From Burkholderiaceae bacterium (GTDB lineage: Bacteria; Pseudomonadota; Gammaproteobacteria; Burkholderiales; Burkholderiaceae_D), in contig JAFANH010000027.1 of the NCBI GenBank assembly GCA_019232795.1, positions 88,021 to 152,020 on the forward strand: a stretch of DNA of 64,000 nucleotides, written 5' to 3'. This document shows, one piece after another, positions 17,785-27,147 of this stretch (positions are counted from its first letter, which is position 1; the number at the start of each line of letters is the position of its first letter). The position numbers and the translations under genes were made by a program. The notes under the pieces are model-generated. The model had not been told where the DNA came from, made no database searches, and was given only the letters and a program-made list of their open reading frames with translations.

Positions 17785-19260
17785 ATGCAAAACCCCGCGC
17801 AAAACCACTACGACGTCTTGATCATCGGCGCCGGCCTGTCCGGCATCGGCATGGCTTGCCATGTCGTCACCGATTTTCCGCACTGGAAGGTCGCCATTCT
17901 CGAGCGCCGCCAGGCCATAGGCGGCACCTGGGACCTGTTCCGCTATCCCGGCATCCGTTCCGATTCCGACATGCTCAGCTTCGGCTACGGTTTTCGTCCG
18001 TGGAACGAGTTGCAGACGCTGGCCGACGGCCCGTCCATCCGTCAATACGTGGCCGATACCGCGCGCGAATACGGCGTCGACAAAAAGATTCAATACGGCC
18101 TCAAGATCACGGCCATGGATTGGTCAAGCAAGGATTGCCGCTGGAGCGTGCATGCCATCGAAGAGGCGAGTGGACTGGAAAATGTGTTCACCTGCAACTT
18201 CCTCGCCAACTGCACCGGCTACTACAGCTACGACCAGGGTTTTACACCGGATTTCGAAGGCGTCGATGCCTTCAAGGGCAAGGTGATCCACCCGCAGCAT
18301 TGGCCCGAAGACCTCAACTACAGCGGCAAGCGCGTGGTGGTGATTGGCAGCGGCGCCACGGCCGTGACGCTGGTCCCGGCCATGGCGGATAACGCCGAGC
18401 ACGTCACCATGCTGCAACGCTCGCCGGGCTACATCTTCTCTTTACCCGCGACTGACGGCCTGGCGCGCGTCTTGAGCAAATTCATGCCAAAAAAATGGGC
18501 ATATGCCTTGGCAAGGCAGCGCCGCATCATGTTCCAGCAAGTGACGTATAAAATCGCCAAGCGCTATCCGAAGCAGGCCAAATCCTTTCTGCTCAACAGC
18601 GTGCGCAAACAGTTGGACGGCCATGCGGACATGTCGCATTTCACGCCCAAGTACAACCCTTGGGACGAGCGCCTGTGCGCGGTGCCGGACGGCGACTTGT
18701 TCAAGGCCATCAAGCGCGGCAAGGCCTCGGTGGTGACTGACCGCATCGAGCGTTTCACCGAAAAGGGCCTGCGCCTGCAATCGGGGCGTGAGCTGGAAGC
18801 CGACATCATCATTACCGCCACCGGCTTGCAGATGCAATCCTTCGGCGGCATCGCCCTGCGTGTCGACGGTGAAGAAAAGCATATCAACGAACGCATGACC
18901 TACAAGGGCGTGCTGCTCGAAGGCCTGCCCAACCTGGCCTGGATTTTCGGTTACGTCAACGCGTCGTGGACACTCAAGGCCGAAATCGCCAGCAACTATT
19001 TCTGCCGCCTGCTGCAACTGACCACGCAAAGCGGGTTCCAATCCTTCACGCCGCGCGCGCCGGAGGGTGAAGCCACCAATGAAAGCATGTGGTGCGCCTT
19101 GCAGTCCGGCTACGTGCTGCGCGCCAGACCCTTCGTTCCGCGTCAGGGCAGGAACTTGCCGTGGAAGGTGCTCAACGATTACAAGCGTGACCGCAAGATG
19201 CTGCTGGACGAGCCGGTGAATGACGAGGCGCTGGAGTTCAGGAAGGCGAATGCGGGCTAG
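17785..19260 (+). CDS. Flavin-containing monooxygenase, Baeyer-Villiger type
   Basis: A FAD/NADPH enzyme of 491 residues. GAGLSG (16-21) binds FAD. FKGKVIHPQHWP (163-174) fits the Baeyer-Villiger fingerprint FxGxxxHxxxWP, and a second GxGxxA (GSGATA) binds NADPH. The enzyme should insert one oxygen atom into a ketone to give an ester. The ATG at 17785 is preferred; a GTG at 17752 is possible. The pairing with an SDR and a saccharopine-dehydrogenase-like protein resembles the monooxygenase/SDR gene groups around mycobacterial mymA and similar proteobacterial clusters. No esterase to hydrolyse the product is in the operon. Confidence 0.9.
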   Translation: MQNPAQNHYDVLIIGAGLSGIGMACHVVTDFPHWKVAILERRQAIGGTWDLFRYPGIRSDSDMLSFGYGFRPWNELQTLADGPSIRQYVADTAREYGVDKKIQYGLKITAMDWSSKDCRWSVHAIEEASGLENVFTCNFLANCTGYYSYDQGFTPDFEGVDAFKGKVIHPQHWPEDLNYSGKRVVVIGSGATAVTLVPAMADNAEHVTMLQRSPGYIFSLPATDGLARVLSKFMPKKWAYALARQRRIMFQQVTYKIAKRYPKQAKSFLLNSVRKQLDGHADMSHFTPKYNPWDERLCAVPDGDLFKAIKRGKASVVTDRIERFTEKGLRLQSGRELEADIIITATGLQMQSFGGIALRVDGEEKHINERMTYKGVLLEGLPNLAWIFGYVNASWTLKAEIASNYFCRLLQLTTQSGFQSFTPRAPEGEATNESMWCALQSGYVLRARPFVPRQGRNLPWKVLNDYKRDRKMLLDEPVNDEALEFRKANAG

Positions 19261-19290
19261 TTTTCCTATAAGCCAGGCTATCTATTGCTT

Positions 19291-19378
19291 GTCGTCCCCG
19301 CGTAGGCGGGGACCCAGCTTGAAGTTGTTTGAGGAAAAAACAAATGCCACCTGGGCCCCCGCCTACGCGGGGGCGACG
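19291..19378. repeat. REP/BIME element 3
   Basis: Inverted arms GTCGTCCCCGCGTAGGCGGG and CCCCCGCCTACGCGGGGGCG flank a spacer that starts TTGAAGTTGTTTGAGG and ends GCCACCTGG, like elements 1, 4 and 7. It lies between the monooxygenase gene and the GMC oxidoreductase gene and may separate two transcripts. Confidence 0.8.
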
Positions 19379-19456
19379 TATTTGATAGACACCTGAGACA
19401 CATGTAAGCATTGCGGGAATTGTGTCATCAACAAAATAAAAAATAAGGAGGAGAAC

Positions 19457-21061
19457 ATGGACCAAACAGAAGTGGACTACGTCGTCGTAGGCGGCGGTTC
19501 GGCCGGTAGTGTACTGGCCGGACGCCTGAGCGAAGACCCGGCCGTCACGGTCGGCTTGCTGGAAGCGGGCGGCGGCGGCAACAGCGCCATCGTCAATACG
19601 CCGGCCGGCGTGATCGCCATGCTGCCCACCAAGCTCAACAACTACGGTTACGAGACCGTGCCGCAGCCGGGCATGGCCAATAGGCTCGGCTACCAGCCGC
19701 GCGGCAAATGCCTGGGCGGCTCCTCGGCCATCAATGCCATGGTCTACATCCGCGGTCACAAGTGGGATTACGACCACTGGGCTTCGCTCGGCAATGCCGG
19801 CTGGTCGTACGACGAGCTGCTGCCTTATTTCCGCCGCGCGGAGAACAACGAAACCTTGAATGGTCCGCTGCACGGCAAGGGCGGTCCGCTCAACGTCAGC
19901 CAACTGCGCACCGACAATCCCTTTCACGACATTTATCTGGAAGCGGCGCGCCAGGCCGGCTATCCCATCACCGACGACTTCAACGGCGAGAACCAGGAAG
20001 GCATAGGCATCTACCAGGTCACGCAAAAGAACGGCGAACGCTGGAGCGCGGCGCGCGGCTACCTGTTTCCGCATCTTGGCAAACGCAACAACCTGCACGT
20101 GCAGACCGGCGCCGTCGCCACGCGCATCCTGTTCGAAGGCAAGCGCGCAATCGGCATCGAGTACCGACAGGGCGGTCAAACCAAGACGCTGAAAGCGCGC
20201 CGCGAAGTGCTGCTGGCGGGCGGTGCATTCAATTCGCCGCAACTGCTGATGCTCTCCGGTGTCGGCCCCGGTGCGCACCTGCAACAGCATGGCATTCCCG
20301 TGCTGCACGACTTGGCCGGTGTCGGTCAGAATCTGCAAGACCACCCGGACTTTATCTTCTCCTACAAGGCCAAGAGCCTGGACCTGATCGGTTTCTCGGT
20401 GCCGGGCAGCATACGCATGACCGGCGAGCTGGCGCGCTATATCTCGAAGCGGCGTGGCTTGCTGACCTCGAACTTCGCCGAAGGCGGCGGCTTCCTCAAG
20501 ACCGATCCGAATTTGCCGGCACCGGACGTGCAACTGCACTTCGTGGTCGCAATTGCCGACAACCATGCGCGTACGCTGCATTGGGGCCACGGCTTCTCCT
20601 GCCACGTCTGCGTGCTGCGGCCCAAGAGCCGCGGCCACGTCGGCTTGCTCAGCAAAGACCCGCTGGCCGCGCCCGAGATCGACCCGGCATTCTTCAAAGA
20701 CCCGGACGATCTGGAAACCATGGTCAAGGGCTTCAAGATGACACGCAAGCTGTTGAACAGCCCGGCGCTGGCGCAACATGTGACCAAGGACATGTACACC
20801 GCCGACATCCACAGCGACGACGACATCCGCGCCATCCTGCGCGCGCGCACCGACACCGTGTATCACCCGGTGGGCACCTGCAAGATGGGCTTCGATAAAT
20901 TGGCCGTGGTCGGCGCCAGCCTGCGCGTGCACGGCCTGCAAGGCTTGCGCGTGGTTGATGCGTCCATCATGCCGACCCTGGTCGGCGGCAACACCAATGC
21001 GCCGACCATTGCGATTGCGGAGAAGGCAGTCGATATGATCCGCGCCGACGCCGAAGCTTAA
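19457..21061 (+). CDS. GMC-family FAD oxidoreductase (choline/alcohol dehydrogenase type)
   Basis: A 534-residue flavoenzyme predicted to oxidise an alcohol to an aldehyde, with electrons passed to a membrane acceptor or oxygen. The FAD motif VVGGGSAGSVLAGRLSE lies at about 10-26 and GGSSAINAMVYIRG at about 84-97. The catalytic His is in YHPVGTCKMG, and the family Asn is in GGNTNAPT near the C-terminus. AAGGAGGAG precedes the ATG. It lies 196 bp after the monooxygenase gene in the same direction, so a shared pathway (alcohol to carbonyl to ester) is plausible though transcription may be separate. It resembles BetA/AlkJ-type dehydrogenases, but the substrate cannot be read from sequence. Confidence 0.9.
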   Translation: MDQTEVDYVVVGGGSAGSVLAGRLSEDPAVTVGLLEAGGGGNSAIVNTPAGVIAMLPTKLNNYGYETVPQPGMANRLGYQPRGKCLGGSSAINAMVYIRGHKWDYDHWASLGNAGWSYDELLPYFRRAENNETLNGPLHGKGGPLNVSQLRTDNPFHDIYLEAARQAGYPITDDFNGENQEGIGIYQVTQKNGERWSAARGYLFPHLGKRNNLHVQTGAVATRILFEGKRAIGIEYRQGGQTKTLKARREVLLAGGAFNSPQLLMLSGVGPGAHLQQHGIPVLHDLAGVGQNLQDHPDFIFSYKAKSLDLIGFSVPGSIRMTGELARYISKRRGLLTSNFAEGGGFLKTDPNLPAPDVQLHFVVAIADNHARTLHWGHGFSCHVCVLRPKSRGHVGLLSKDPLAAPEIDPAFFKDPDDLETMVKGFKMTRKLLNSPALAQHVTKDMYTADIHSDDDIRAILRARTDTVYHPVGTCKMGFDKLAVVGASLRVHGLQGLRVVDASIMPTLVGGNTNAPTIAIAEKAVDMIRADAEA

Positions 21062-21068
21062 ACCGATT

Positions 21069-21473
21069 TTAAGGCGTCACCACGCTCAACATATTAGCGT
21101 CACGCACCAGCAGCCAGGCGCCGTTTTCCTTGCGGAAGATGGAGAGCGCACTGCCGGCGCGCGTGATCGGTGCAGTCGGCTTGCCGGCGGCTGCGCCGTT
21201 CTGCTGCTGAATCTGCACAGTCAGCTTGTTCCAGCAATAGGCCCAATCGCCCAGCAGCTTCACTTCCTGGATGTCGCTGCGCACATGCAGTTTCATCTGC
21301 TTGATGCCGGCGAATGCAGCGGCAAAGTCTTTCTTGTTCATCTGCGGCACGCCGGCACCGAGGAAGACGGCGTCTTCCGCCGTCATGCGCAACACCTGCT
21401 CGGTGTCGCCGTTCTCGGTGGCCTTGCCCCAATTCAAAACCAGTTGCCGAATGGCTTGCTCGTCGGCTTGCAT
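21069..21473 (-). CDS. NTF2-like protein of the SgcJ/EcaC/YybH type
   Basis: A small cytoplasmic protein of 134 residues with the cone-like SnoaL/NTF2 pattern: an N-terminal helix (ADEQAIRQLVLNWGKATENGD), a second helix (NKKDFAAAFAGI) and four beta strands ending WLLVRDANML. The start at 21473 has AGGAGG 7 nt upstream. Members bind small hydrophobic ligands or are small isomerases; no activity can be assigned. It converges on the GMC gene with only 7 bp between stops. Confidence 0.75.
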   Translation of the reverse strand: MQADEQAIRQLVLNWGKATENGDTEQVLRMTAEDAVFLGAGVPQMNKKDFAAAFAGIKQMKLHVRSDIQEVKLLGDWAYCWNKLTVQIQQQNGAAAGKPTAPITRAGSALSIFRKENGAWLLVRDANMLSVVTP

Positions 21474-21640
21474 GTCATTGCCTCCTGCTATCATCTCCAC
21501 CCTGTCCTGTTATTTTGTGTTTCGCAATTATTCCCCATTTTTGCGGGTCAAGTGGTCTGGAAAACCTGACAGGGGCAGAAACGGCAGGATGGCAGGAAGG
21601 CGGCATTTTTTGATCGTGTTTTACGAGAAAACCAATTCTT

Positions 21641-22555
21641 ATGACTTCAACGGCATCCAACACCGCGCATCCTTCACATCGCCGCAGCCATTACTTGCTC
21701 AGCATTACTGCAATGATTGGCGCCGTAATGCTGTTTTCGTTGATGGATTCGGCCTTGAAACTGCTGTCGGCGCATTACCCGCCGCTGCAGGTGGCGGCCT
21801 TGCGCGGCATGTCTTCGCTGCCGCTGATCTGCGCTTATGTAGTGTGGCGTAAAGCCACGCCCAGCCTGTTCAAGGTGCGCTGGTCTTTGCAACTCGCGCG
21901 CGCCAGTGTGGGAATCGCCACGCTGGCGATGTTTTCCTACGGCTTGCAGACGCTGTCGCTGGCCAATACCTATGCCATCTTCTTCGTTGCGCCACTGATG
22001 ATTACGGCCTTGTCGGTGCCGATGCTGGGAGAACGCGTCGATGCCTCGCGCTGGTGGGCGATAGGCATAGGCTTTTGCGGCGTGCTGGTCGTGTTGCGGC
22101 CGAGCGGAGCCGGCATGTTTTCACCGGCAGGCCTGGGTATCCTGGCGGGCGCCACCGGCTATGCCTTGTCGGCCATCTGGGTACGCATGCTGGGGCGCAC
22201 CGATTCCAGCGAGAGCATGGTGTTCTGGTGGATATTTCCCTTGGCGGTCGGCGCGGGCCTGCTGGCCTGGCCGCATTGGGTCGCCATCCGCGCCGAGGAC
22301 TGGCTCGTGATCGCCGGTCTGGGGCTGGCCGGCTTCTTTGGGCAATTGCTGGTGACGCTGGCCTTCAAGCACGGCGAAGCTTCGTCCATCGCGCCTTTCG
22401 AATACACGGCGCTGGCCTGGGGCGTGGCGCTGGACTGGTCCCTGTGGCATACGTTGCCGGACCGTACCACCTTGATCGGCGCGGCGGTGATCATCGTCAG
22501 TGGAATTTACCTGGTACACAGACAGACGAGCGTGCTGGAGGCGGAGCATCCTTAG
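21641..22555 (+). CDS. EamA/DMT-family transporter
   Basis: An inner-membrane protein of 304 residues with ten predicted membrane segments in two repeated five-helix halves (about 18-155 and 160-295). This is the layout of drug/metabolite exporters such as RhtA-type or riboflavin-type carriers. Family motifs are visible at LFSLMDSALKLLS (end of the first helix) and LRGMSSLPLI. The substrate is unknown. No strong ribosome binding site precedes the ATG, so the start is moderately uncertain. REP element 4 follows the gene. Confidence 0.85.
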   Translation: MTSTASNTAHPSHRRSHYLLSITAMIGAVMLFSLMDSALKLLSAHYPPLQVAALRGMSSLPLICAYVVWRKATPSLFKVRWSLQLARASVGIATLAMFSYGLQTLSLANTYAIFFVAPLMITALSVPMLGERVDASRWWAIGIGFCGVLVVLRPSGAGMFSPAGLGILAGATGYALSAIWVRMLGRTDSSESMVFWWIFPLAVGAGLLAWPHWVAIRAEDWLVIAGLGLAGFFGQLLVTLAFKHGEASSIAPFEYTALAWGVALDWSLWHTLPDRTTLIGAAVIIVSGIYLVHRQTSVLEAEHP

Positions 22556-22604
22556 AAAGGGAGCGACAAGAAGTTGATTTCGTCCTGTGCCACGCAGAAT
22601 TGAT

Positions 22605-22737
22605 TGAATGCGGGAACATGTTCGATAAATTGAGGCACTCTTCCCCCGTCGCCCGCTCGCAGGCGGGGGACCGGGCTGAAGTTAATGTCATTAGAAAGCA
22701 AAAACTACCTGAACCCCCGCCTGCGCGGGGGTGACGA
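22605..22737. repeat. REP/BIME element 4 with AT-rich flank
   Basis: Inverted arms (CGTCGCCCGCTCGCAGGCGG and CCCCCGCCTGCGCGGGGGTG) flank a spacer CTGAAGTTAATGTCATTAGA that ends CTACCTG. The left flank GAATGCGGGAACATGTTCGA (22605-22624) continues TAAATTGAGG. The reverse complement of nearly the same flank occurs at 50480-50512. Confidence 0.8.
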
Positions 22738-22854
22738 GAACTCGTGCGTGCACACGTGAACACCAGGGCGCATTGACCCCAACACATCGACTCCAGCGCA
22801 TCCAAAAAGGCAATCAAGTAAAATCCCGGGCTACAAAAACTCCGGAGACAAAGC

Positions 22855-24588
22855 GTGTTACCCACCCGCAAATTCCTGCCTCATCTGACCTTGGTCATCA
22901 CTGCCGCGTTTGCTTCCACCGGCACGTTCGCCGCCACGCCAGCCGATGCGCGCTTCGAAAAAATATCCGACGTCTTTATCGAAAAGCTGCTGGCCACGCA
23001 TCCGGAAACGGCGAGCACGCTGGGCGATCACCGTTACGACTGGCGCACCAGCGACTACAGCGCGCGCGGCATCGCTGCCGACCGTGCGCTGTACCACAAG
23101 ACGCTGGCCCGGCTGGCGGCGATTCCCGCCAAGGACCTGTCGCCCGACAATGCCGTCGACAGCGCGATTCTGCAAAACGAATTGCATGCGCGCCTGCTCG
23201 ACATCGAAGTGATCCATGAAGCGGCGCGTGACCCGTTGCAATACAACCCGGCGCCGGGCATATACATCCTGCTGGCGCGCGACTATGCGCCGCTGCACAA
23301 GAGGCTGGAAGCAGTTGAGGCGCGCCTGCATGCCATACCGGACATCCTCGCCGCCGCCAGACAGAATTTGCAGCACCCGCCGCGTGTCTTCACCGAAACC
23401 GCCATCGCGCAAAATCAGGGCGCGATCTCGCTGGTGCGCGACGAACTCGATACCTACCTGAAAGACGCGCCTAAAATGCGCGCCCGGCTGGCACCGGCAC
23501 GCAAGCAGGCGCAGGCCGCACTGGAAGCGTATGGCGTCTGGCTCAAGAACGACTTGCTTCCACGCTCGGATGGAAACTTCCGCATCGGCAAGGAAGCCTT
23601 CCGCCAAAAGCTGCGCTACGCGCTCGATTCGGACCTGACCCCCGAGCAGATCCTGGCCAGCGCCGAAAGCGAATTGAAGGCCACGCAGCAGGCGCTGTTT
23701 GAAGTCGGCTTGCCCTTGTATAAGAACTGGTTTCCGGATCAGCCGATCGAAGGCGTCGAGCATCGCCTCATAGTGCGCGCCGTGCTCGGCAAGCTGGCCG
23801 AAACGCATTCGGACAACGACAGCATCGTCCCCAACGTCCAGAAAAAGCTGGCAGCCGCCACTGAATTCGTGCGTGCCCATCGCCTGTTGACGCTGCCGGA
23901 TGCGCCGGTCCAGGTGATCGTGATGCCGGAATTCGCGCGTGGCGTCGATATAGCCTTCTGCGATCCGGCCGGTCCGCTGGAAAAGCGCGGCACCACCTTC
24001 TACGCCATTTCGCCGACCCCGGCCGATTGGAGCAAGGAGCGCACCGACTCCTTCTACCGCGAATACAACGACGCCATGCTCAACGACCTGACCGTGCACG
24101 AAGCCATGCCCGGGCATTACGTGCAATTGAGCATAGCCGCCAAGCATTCCACGCGCGTGCGCGACCTGTTCAATAGCGGCACCTTCGTCGAAGGCTGGGC
24201 CACCTATGCCGAGCAGTTCATGGCCGACGCCGGTTTCGGCGGTCCGGAAACGAAAATGGAGCAGTTGAAGATGCGCTTGCGCACCATCATCAACTCCATT
24301 CTTGACCAGCAAATCCACGCCGGCGACATGAGCGAGCAGCAAGCCATGCAGCTGATGACGCAGGAAGGCTACCAGGAAGAGGGTGAAGCGGCCGGCAAGT
24401 GGCGGCGCGCGCTGCTGACTTCGACCCAGCTGTCGACCTATTTCGTCGGCAACCTCGAAGTCAACGCGCTGGCGCGCGATCTGCAGGCCAAGACCGGCGC
24501 GACAACGGATATGGGCGCAGCGCACGACAGCATGCTGGCGCACGGATCGATCGCAACCAAATACATCCGCACGCTATCCGGCTTGTGA
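22855..24588 (+). CDS. Exported DUF885 family protein, probable metallopeptidase-like enzyme
   Basis: A 577-residue protein starting at GTG 22855, with GGAG 7 nt before it. A signal peptide (to about residue 25, ending FAATPA) sends it to the periplasm. The family motif HEAMPGHYVQL (about 420-430) resembles a zinc HExxH-type site, followed by FVEGWATYAEQ (about 446-456), another DUF885 hallmark. Related proteins have been assigned to a carboxypeptidase-like M32 fold, but no substrate is established. It stands alone, with the pilin gene converging on its end. Confidence 0.85.
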   Translation: MLPTRKFLPHLTLVITAAFASTGTFAATPADARFEKISDVFIEKLLATHPETASTLGDHRYDWRTSDYSARGIAADRALYHKTLARLAAIPAKDLSPDNAVDSAILQNELHARLLDIEVIHEAARDPLQYNPAPGIYILLARDYAPLHKRLEAVEARLHAIPDILAAARQNLQHPPRVFTETAIAQNQGAISLVRDELDTYLKDAPKMRARLAPARKQAQAALEAYGVWLKNDLLPRSDGNFRIGKEAFRQKLRYALDSDLTPEQILASAESELKATQQALFEVGLPLYKNWFPDQPIEGVEHRLIVRAVLGKLAETHSDNDSIVPNVQKKLAAATEFVRAHRLLTLPDAPVQVIVMPEFARGVDIAFCDPAGPLEKRGTTFYAISPTPADWSKERTDSFYREYNDAMLNDLTVHEAMPGHYVQLSIAAKHSTRVRDLFNSGTFVEGWATYAEQFMADAGFGGPETKMEQLKMRLRTIINSILDQQIHAGDMSEQQAMQLMTQEGYQEEGEAAGKWRRALLTSTQLSTYFVGNLEVNALARDLQAKTGATTDMGAAHDSMLAHGSIATKYIRTLSGL

Positions 24589-24607
24589 TCGAGTGATGGG
24601 AGCTTGC

Positions 24608-25117
24608 CTACTTGCACTCAAGCGGCAAGTAGGGAATCGGCACCGTGGTCTGGTTCGCGCCCATCAGGGTCATGTTTTTAGGCGCTTGGGCATTGCCACA
24701 TACCCAGGTCACCGGCACTTGCGGCGCGTCGCTGACCACGGCCGGGCGCAGCGTCAATACCTTGCCGGCCAAAGCGCCCACGGCGCGGTTGCCGAAGGTG
24801 ACATTGACCGCGCCGTTCACTACCGCGACATTGCTCACGTAGTTGTTGACCATCTTGTCGGCCGAAGGCAAGCCGGCAGCGGCGTTGTCGGCCGGCAGTG
24901 CCTGCGTCATGCGCCAGGCTGCCGCCACCGGCGCTTCGGCCACCGCCACCAGCGGCCCCATGCCTTCAATCTGCTGGCGCACCACGCGCGTGTAATAGGA
25001 AGGCAGCGCGGTCATGGCCAGGATCGCCAGCACGGCCAGCACCACCATCATTTCTATCATGGTGAAGCCGGCCATTTGGCACGGGCGCGTCCGGGTTTTA
25101 GGCTGGATGTTGGACAT
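24608..25117 (-). CDS. Type IV pilin-like protein
   Basis: A prepilin of 169 residues. The leader ends at Gly17, and FTMIEMMVVLAVLAIL begins the mature protein with Glu at position 5 after cleavage, as PilD-type peptidases require. The hydrophobic helix spans about 18-40. The C-terminal globular half has two Cys (WVC near 149 and LEC at the end) that could form the usual D-loop disulfide. No other pilus genes are nearby, so this may be a minor or alternative pilin. It follows the GNAT gene by 11 bp on the same strand, so a common transcript with GNAT and TPR genes is possible. Confidence 0.85.
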   Translation of the reverse strand: MSNIQPKTRTRPCQMAGFTMIEMMVVLAVLAILAMTALPSYYTRVVRQQIEGMGPLVAVAEAPVAAAWRMTQALPADNAAAGLPSADKMVNNYVSNVAVVNGAVNVTFGNRAVGALAGKVLTLRPAVVSDAPQVPVTWVCGNAQAPKNMTLMGANQTTVPIPYLPLECK

Positions 25118-25128
25118 GGCGAATGCAG

Positions 25129-25698
25129 CTATCGGCCGGGCTGGGCAGGCATGATGCGCTTGCTCATGCCGACATAGGAGAACGCCTGGCCGTCGAAGCG
25201 GAACATGTCCGCGCTTTCTCCCGTGCAGGTATAGCCGTTGCGCCGGTACAGGCTAATGGCGGCCTCATTCACGGCCAGCACTTTCAAGTCTATCCATTCC
25301 AGCCCGTGCTCGGCGGCCCATTGTTCGGCATGCGCCAGCAGACGCGCGCCGAGGCCCTGTCTGCGATGCGTGCGTTCGACCCCCATGCCGAGCAGGCAGC
25401 GGTGGCCGGTATGCGCCTCGGGGTGTGCGCGCAAATCGATATGCCCGGCAATGCTGCCGTCCGCCGAGTGTGCGACCCACAGGCGCCGCCAGCCCGGTTC
25501 GCCCAGCGCGCTCTGCAAGCCTCTGCGAAAGCTCTCCATTTTGTCGGTCGGCATTTCCGATTGCTGGCGCGGCAGGGGCTGGAAGTAACCGGTTCCCGGC
25601 GCGCCGTTGTCGCCCAGGTGGTCGTTGAGGTAGGCAAAGAAGATACCGAGTGCGGATGCGTCGAGCGCGTTGATAGTCAAATCGTCGTGACGCAGCAT
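25129..25698 (-). CDS. GNAT family N-acetyltransferase
   Basis: A cytoplasmic enzyme of 189 residues. The acetyl-CoA motif is visible as LLGMGVERTHRRQGLGARLLAHAE (split here as motif A around RRQGLG, about 131-136). AAISLYRRNGY (about 162-172) is the usual C-terminal GNAT motif. It transfers an acetyl group to an amine; substrate unknown. The ATG at 25698 has no obvious ribosome binding site. Neighbouring TPR (41 bp upstream) and pilin (11 bp downstream) genes lie in the same direction. Confidence 0.85.
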   Translation of the reverse strand: MLRHDDLTINALDASALGIFFAYLNDHLGDNGAPGTGYFQPLPRQQSEMPTDKMESFRRGLQSALGEPGWRRLWVAHSADGSIAGHIDLRAHPEAHTGHRCLLGMGVERTHRRQGLGARLLAHAEQWAAEHGLEWIDLKVLAVNEAAISLYRRNGYTCTGESADMFRFDGQAFSYVGMSKRIMPAQPGR

Positions 25699-25739
25699 GG
25701 GGGAATGGCTCGATTAAAGCTGGTTCGCATGTCGTTGGT

Positions 25740-26831
25740 TCAATGCGCCGCATCCCGGATCGCCTTGGCGCGCGCTTCCAACGGTGCGGCATCGTCGTTC
25801 TTGCCCATCTTGCGGTCCAGCGCCGCCAGGTTTTCCAGGCTGGCGGCCACGTCAGGGTGGTTCGCGCCCAGCTTGCGCTCGCGCACCGTCAGTACGCGCA
25901 TATAGACAGGCAAGGCCTTGTCGTACTGGCCTTCCTCGGTATAGGCGCGGGCTTCGGTATTCATGGCTTTCATCAAGGCGCCATGGGCATTGCCCAGTTT
26001 TTTCTCGAGCAGAGGCAGCGCCGGCTGCAGCAGGGCTTCTGCCTTGGCGTATTGCTTCTGGTCGACATAGGCGGCCAGCACGTCATTGAGGGCGTCGGCC
26101 AGCAGCAGATTGTTGGGCGCCAGATAGTTGTCGCTTGCCGCCAGCAGGCGTTGATAGAGCGCGTCGGCTTCTTCGGTCTGGCCGGTATAGGCATCGGCCA
26201 CGGCCAACTTGCCGGCGAAGAGGGCGGCGTCCAGCGAATCGGCGCCGAAGGCCTTTTCGGCGATAGGCAGCGCACGCTTGAACAGCGGCTGCGCCTGCGC
26301 GTATTGGTGCATGGACATGTACAGCGTGCCGAGGTTGGTCAGGCTGATGCCGACCAGGCCGTGGGTGGCGCCGTAACCGGCTTCGCGGATGGCGAGCGAA
26401 CGTTTGTAGAGCGGCTCGGCATGAGCGTTGTCGCCTTTCTTCTGAAATAACTGCGCTTCGTCGTCCAGCGCTTCGGCAACCGAGGGATTGTTGAGGCCGC
26501 CGCTTTTTTCCCAGATCGCTTGTGCGCGCTTGAACAATGGTTCGGCCAGGTCGTCCTTGCCCAGCGCCATCTGCGCCTCGCCGAGGTGCACCAGGCTCTT
26601 GGCCACGTCGGGGTCGTTCGGCCCGACCGATTTGGTGGCGAGGTCGAGCGCTTGCTGCGCTGCATCCAGGGCTTTGTCGTATTGCTCGTCGCGCATCAAG
26701 GACTTGATTTCCTTGTTCATGTTGCGCCATTGGGTGCGCCAGTTGTCGGCGCTTTGCGCCAGGACGTTGGCGGACAAAAACAGGGACAGCAGCAGTGATA
26801 TGACGGGCAGGCGGACAAGCGCTTTTTTCAT
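25740..26831 (-). CDS. Exported tetratricopeptide (TPR) repeat protein, kinesin-light-chain-like
   Basis: A 363-residue protein starting at 26831, with GGAG upstream. Residues 1-26 form a signal peptide (LLLSLFLSANVLAQ). The rest consists of about seven 42-residue TPR_12-type units, each with a pattern like A..L...A.....G..HP.VA.SL..LA. The longer spacing and the NHPDVAASLENLAALDRKMG unit are typical of kinesin-light-chain repeats. It probably scaffolds periplasmic or envelope proteins; partners are unknown. Confidence 0.85.
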   Translation of the reverse strand: MKKALVRLPVISLLLSLFLSANVLAQSADNWRTQWRNMNKEIKSLMRDEQYDKALDAAQQALDLATKSVGPNDPDVAKSLVHLGEAQMALGKDDLAEPLFKRAQAIWEKSGGLNNPSVAEALDDEAQLFQKKGDNAHAEPLYKRSLAIREAGYGATHGLVGISLTNLGTLYMSMHQYAQAQPLFKRALPIAEKAFGADSLDAALFAGKLAVADAYTGQTEEADALYQRLLAASDNYLAPNNLLLADALNDVLAAYVDQKQYAKAEALLQPALPLLEKKLGNAHGALMKAMNTEARAYTEEGQYDKALPVYMRVLTVRERKLGANHPDVAASLENLAALDRKMGKNDDAAPLEARAKAIRDAAH

Positions 26832-26988
26832 CGCGTGAAGACTCCGGTTTACCAGGTGAGGCATGGAGGAACCAGGCAGTTCTTGTGCGACAGGGAAAAT
26901 CTTTCTGCCCGGTGCGGCGCACTCAGACTAGCCCAGTATAGTTATTTTTGCAAATCATCATTGAGCGTGCCGTCCAGCTAGAACACCG

Positions 26989-27035
26989 GCACGGCGGCAA
27001 CTGAGGGGCGCTCGCTAGAGATCATAAGCAGGTTT
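26989..27035. repeat. Half copy (one arm) of the 28617-type palindromic element
   Basis: GCACGGCGGCAACTGAGGGG followed by CGCTCGCTAGAGATCATAAG and CAGGTTT closely matches the reverse complement of the left arm of the element at 28617-28760 and, less closely, its right arm. The opposite arm is missing. It lies in the 316-bp gap between the divergent TPR gene and the small gene at 27148; nothing else is evident in that gap. Confidence 0.65.
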
Positions 27036-27147
27036 GGCGGGGTTTTGCGGCAACAAGGAAGGCGGCAACCGAGTTCCTGGATATGCTTTACAATAAAGCA
27101 AGCTGTATCGATCAGTTGCCCATGCCCAGCACCTTCTTGGAGGACAC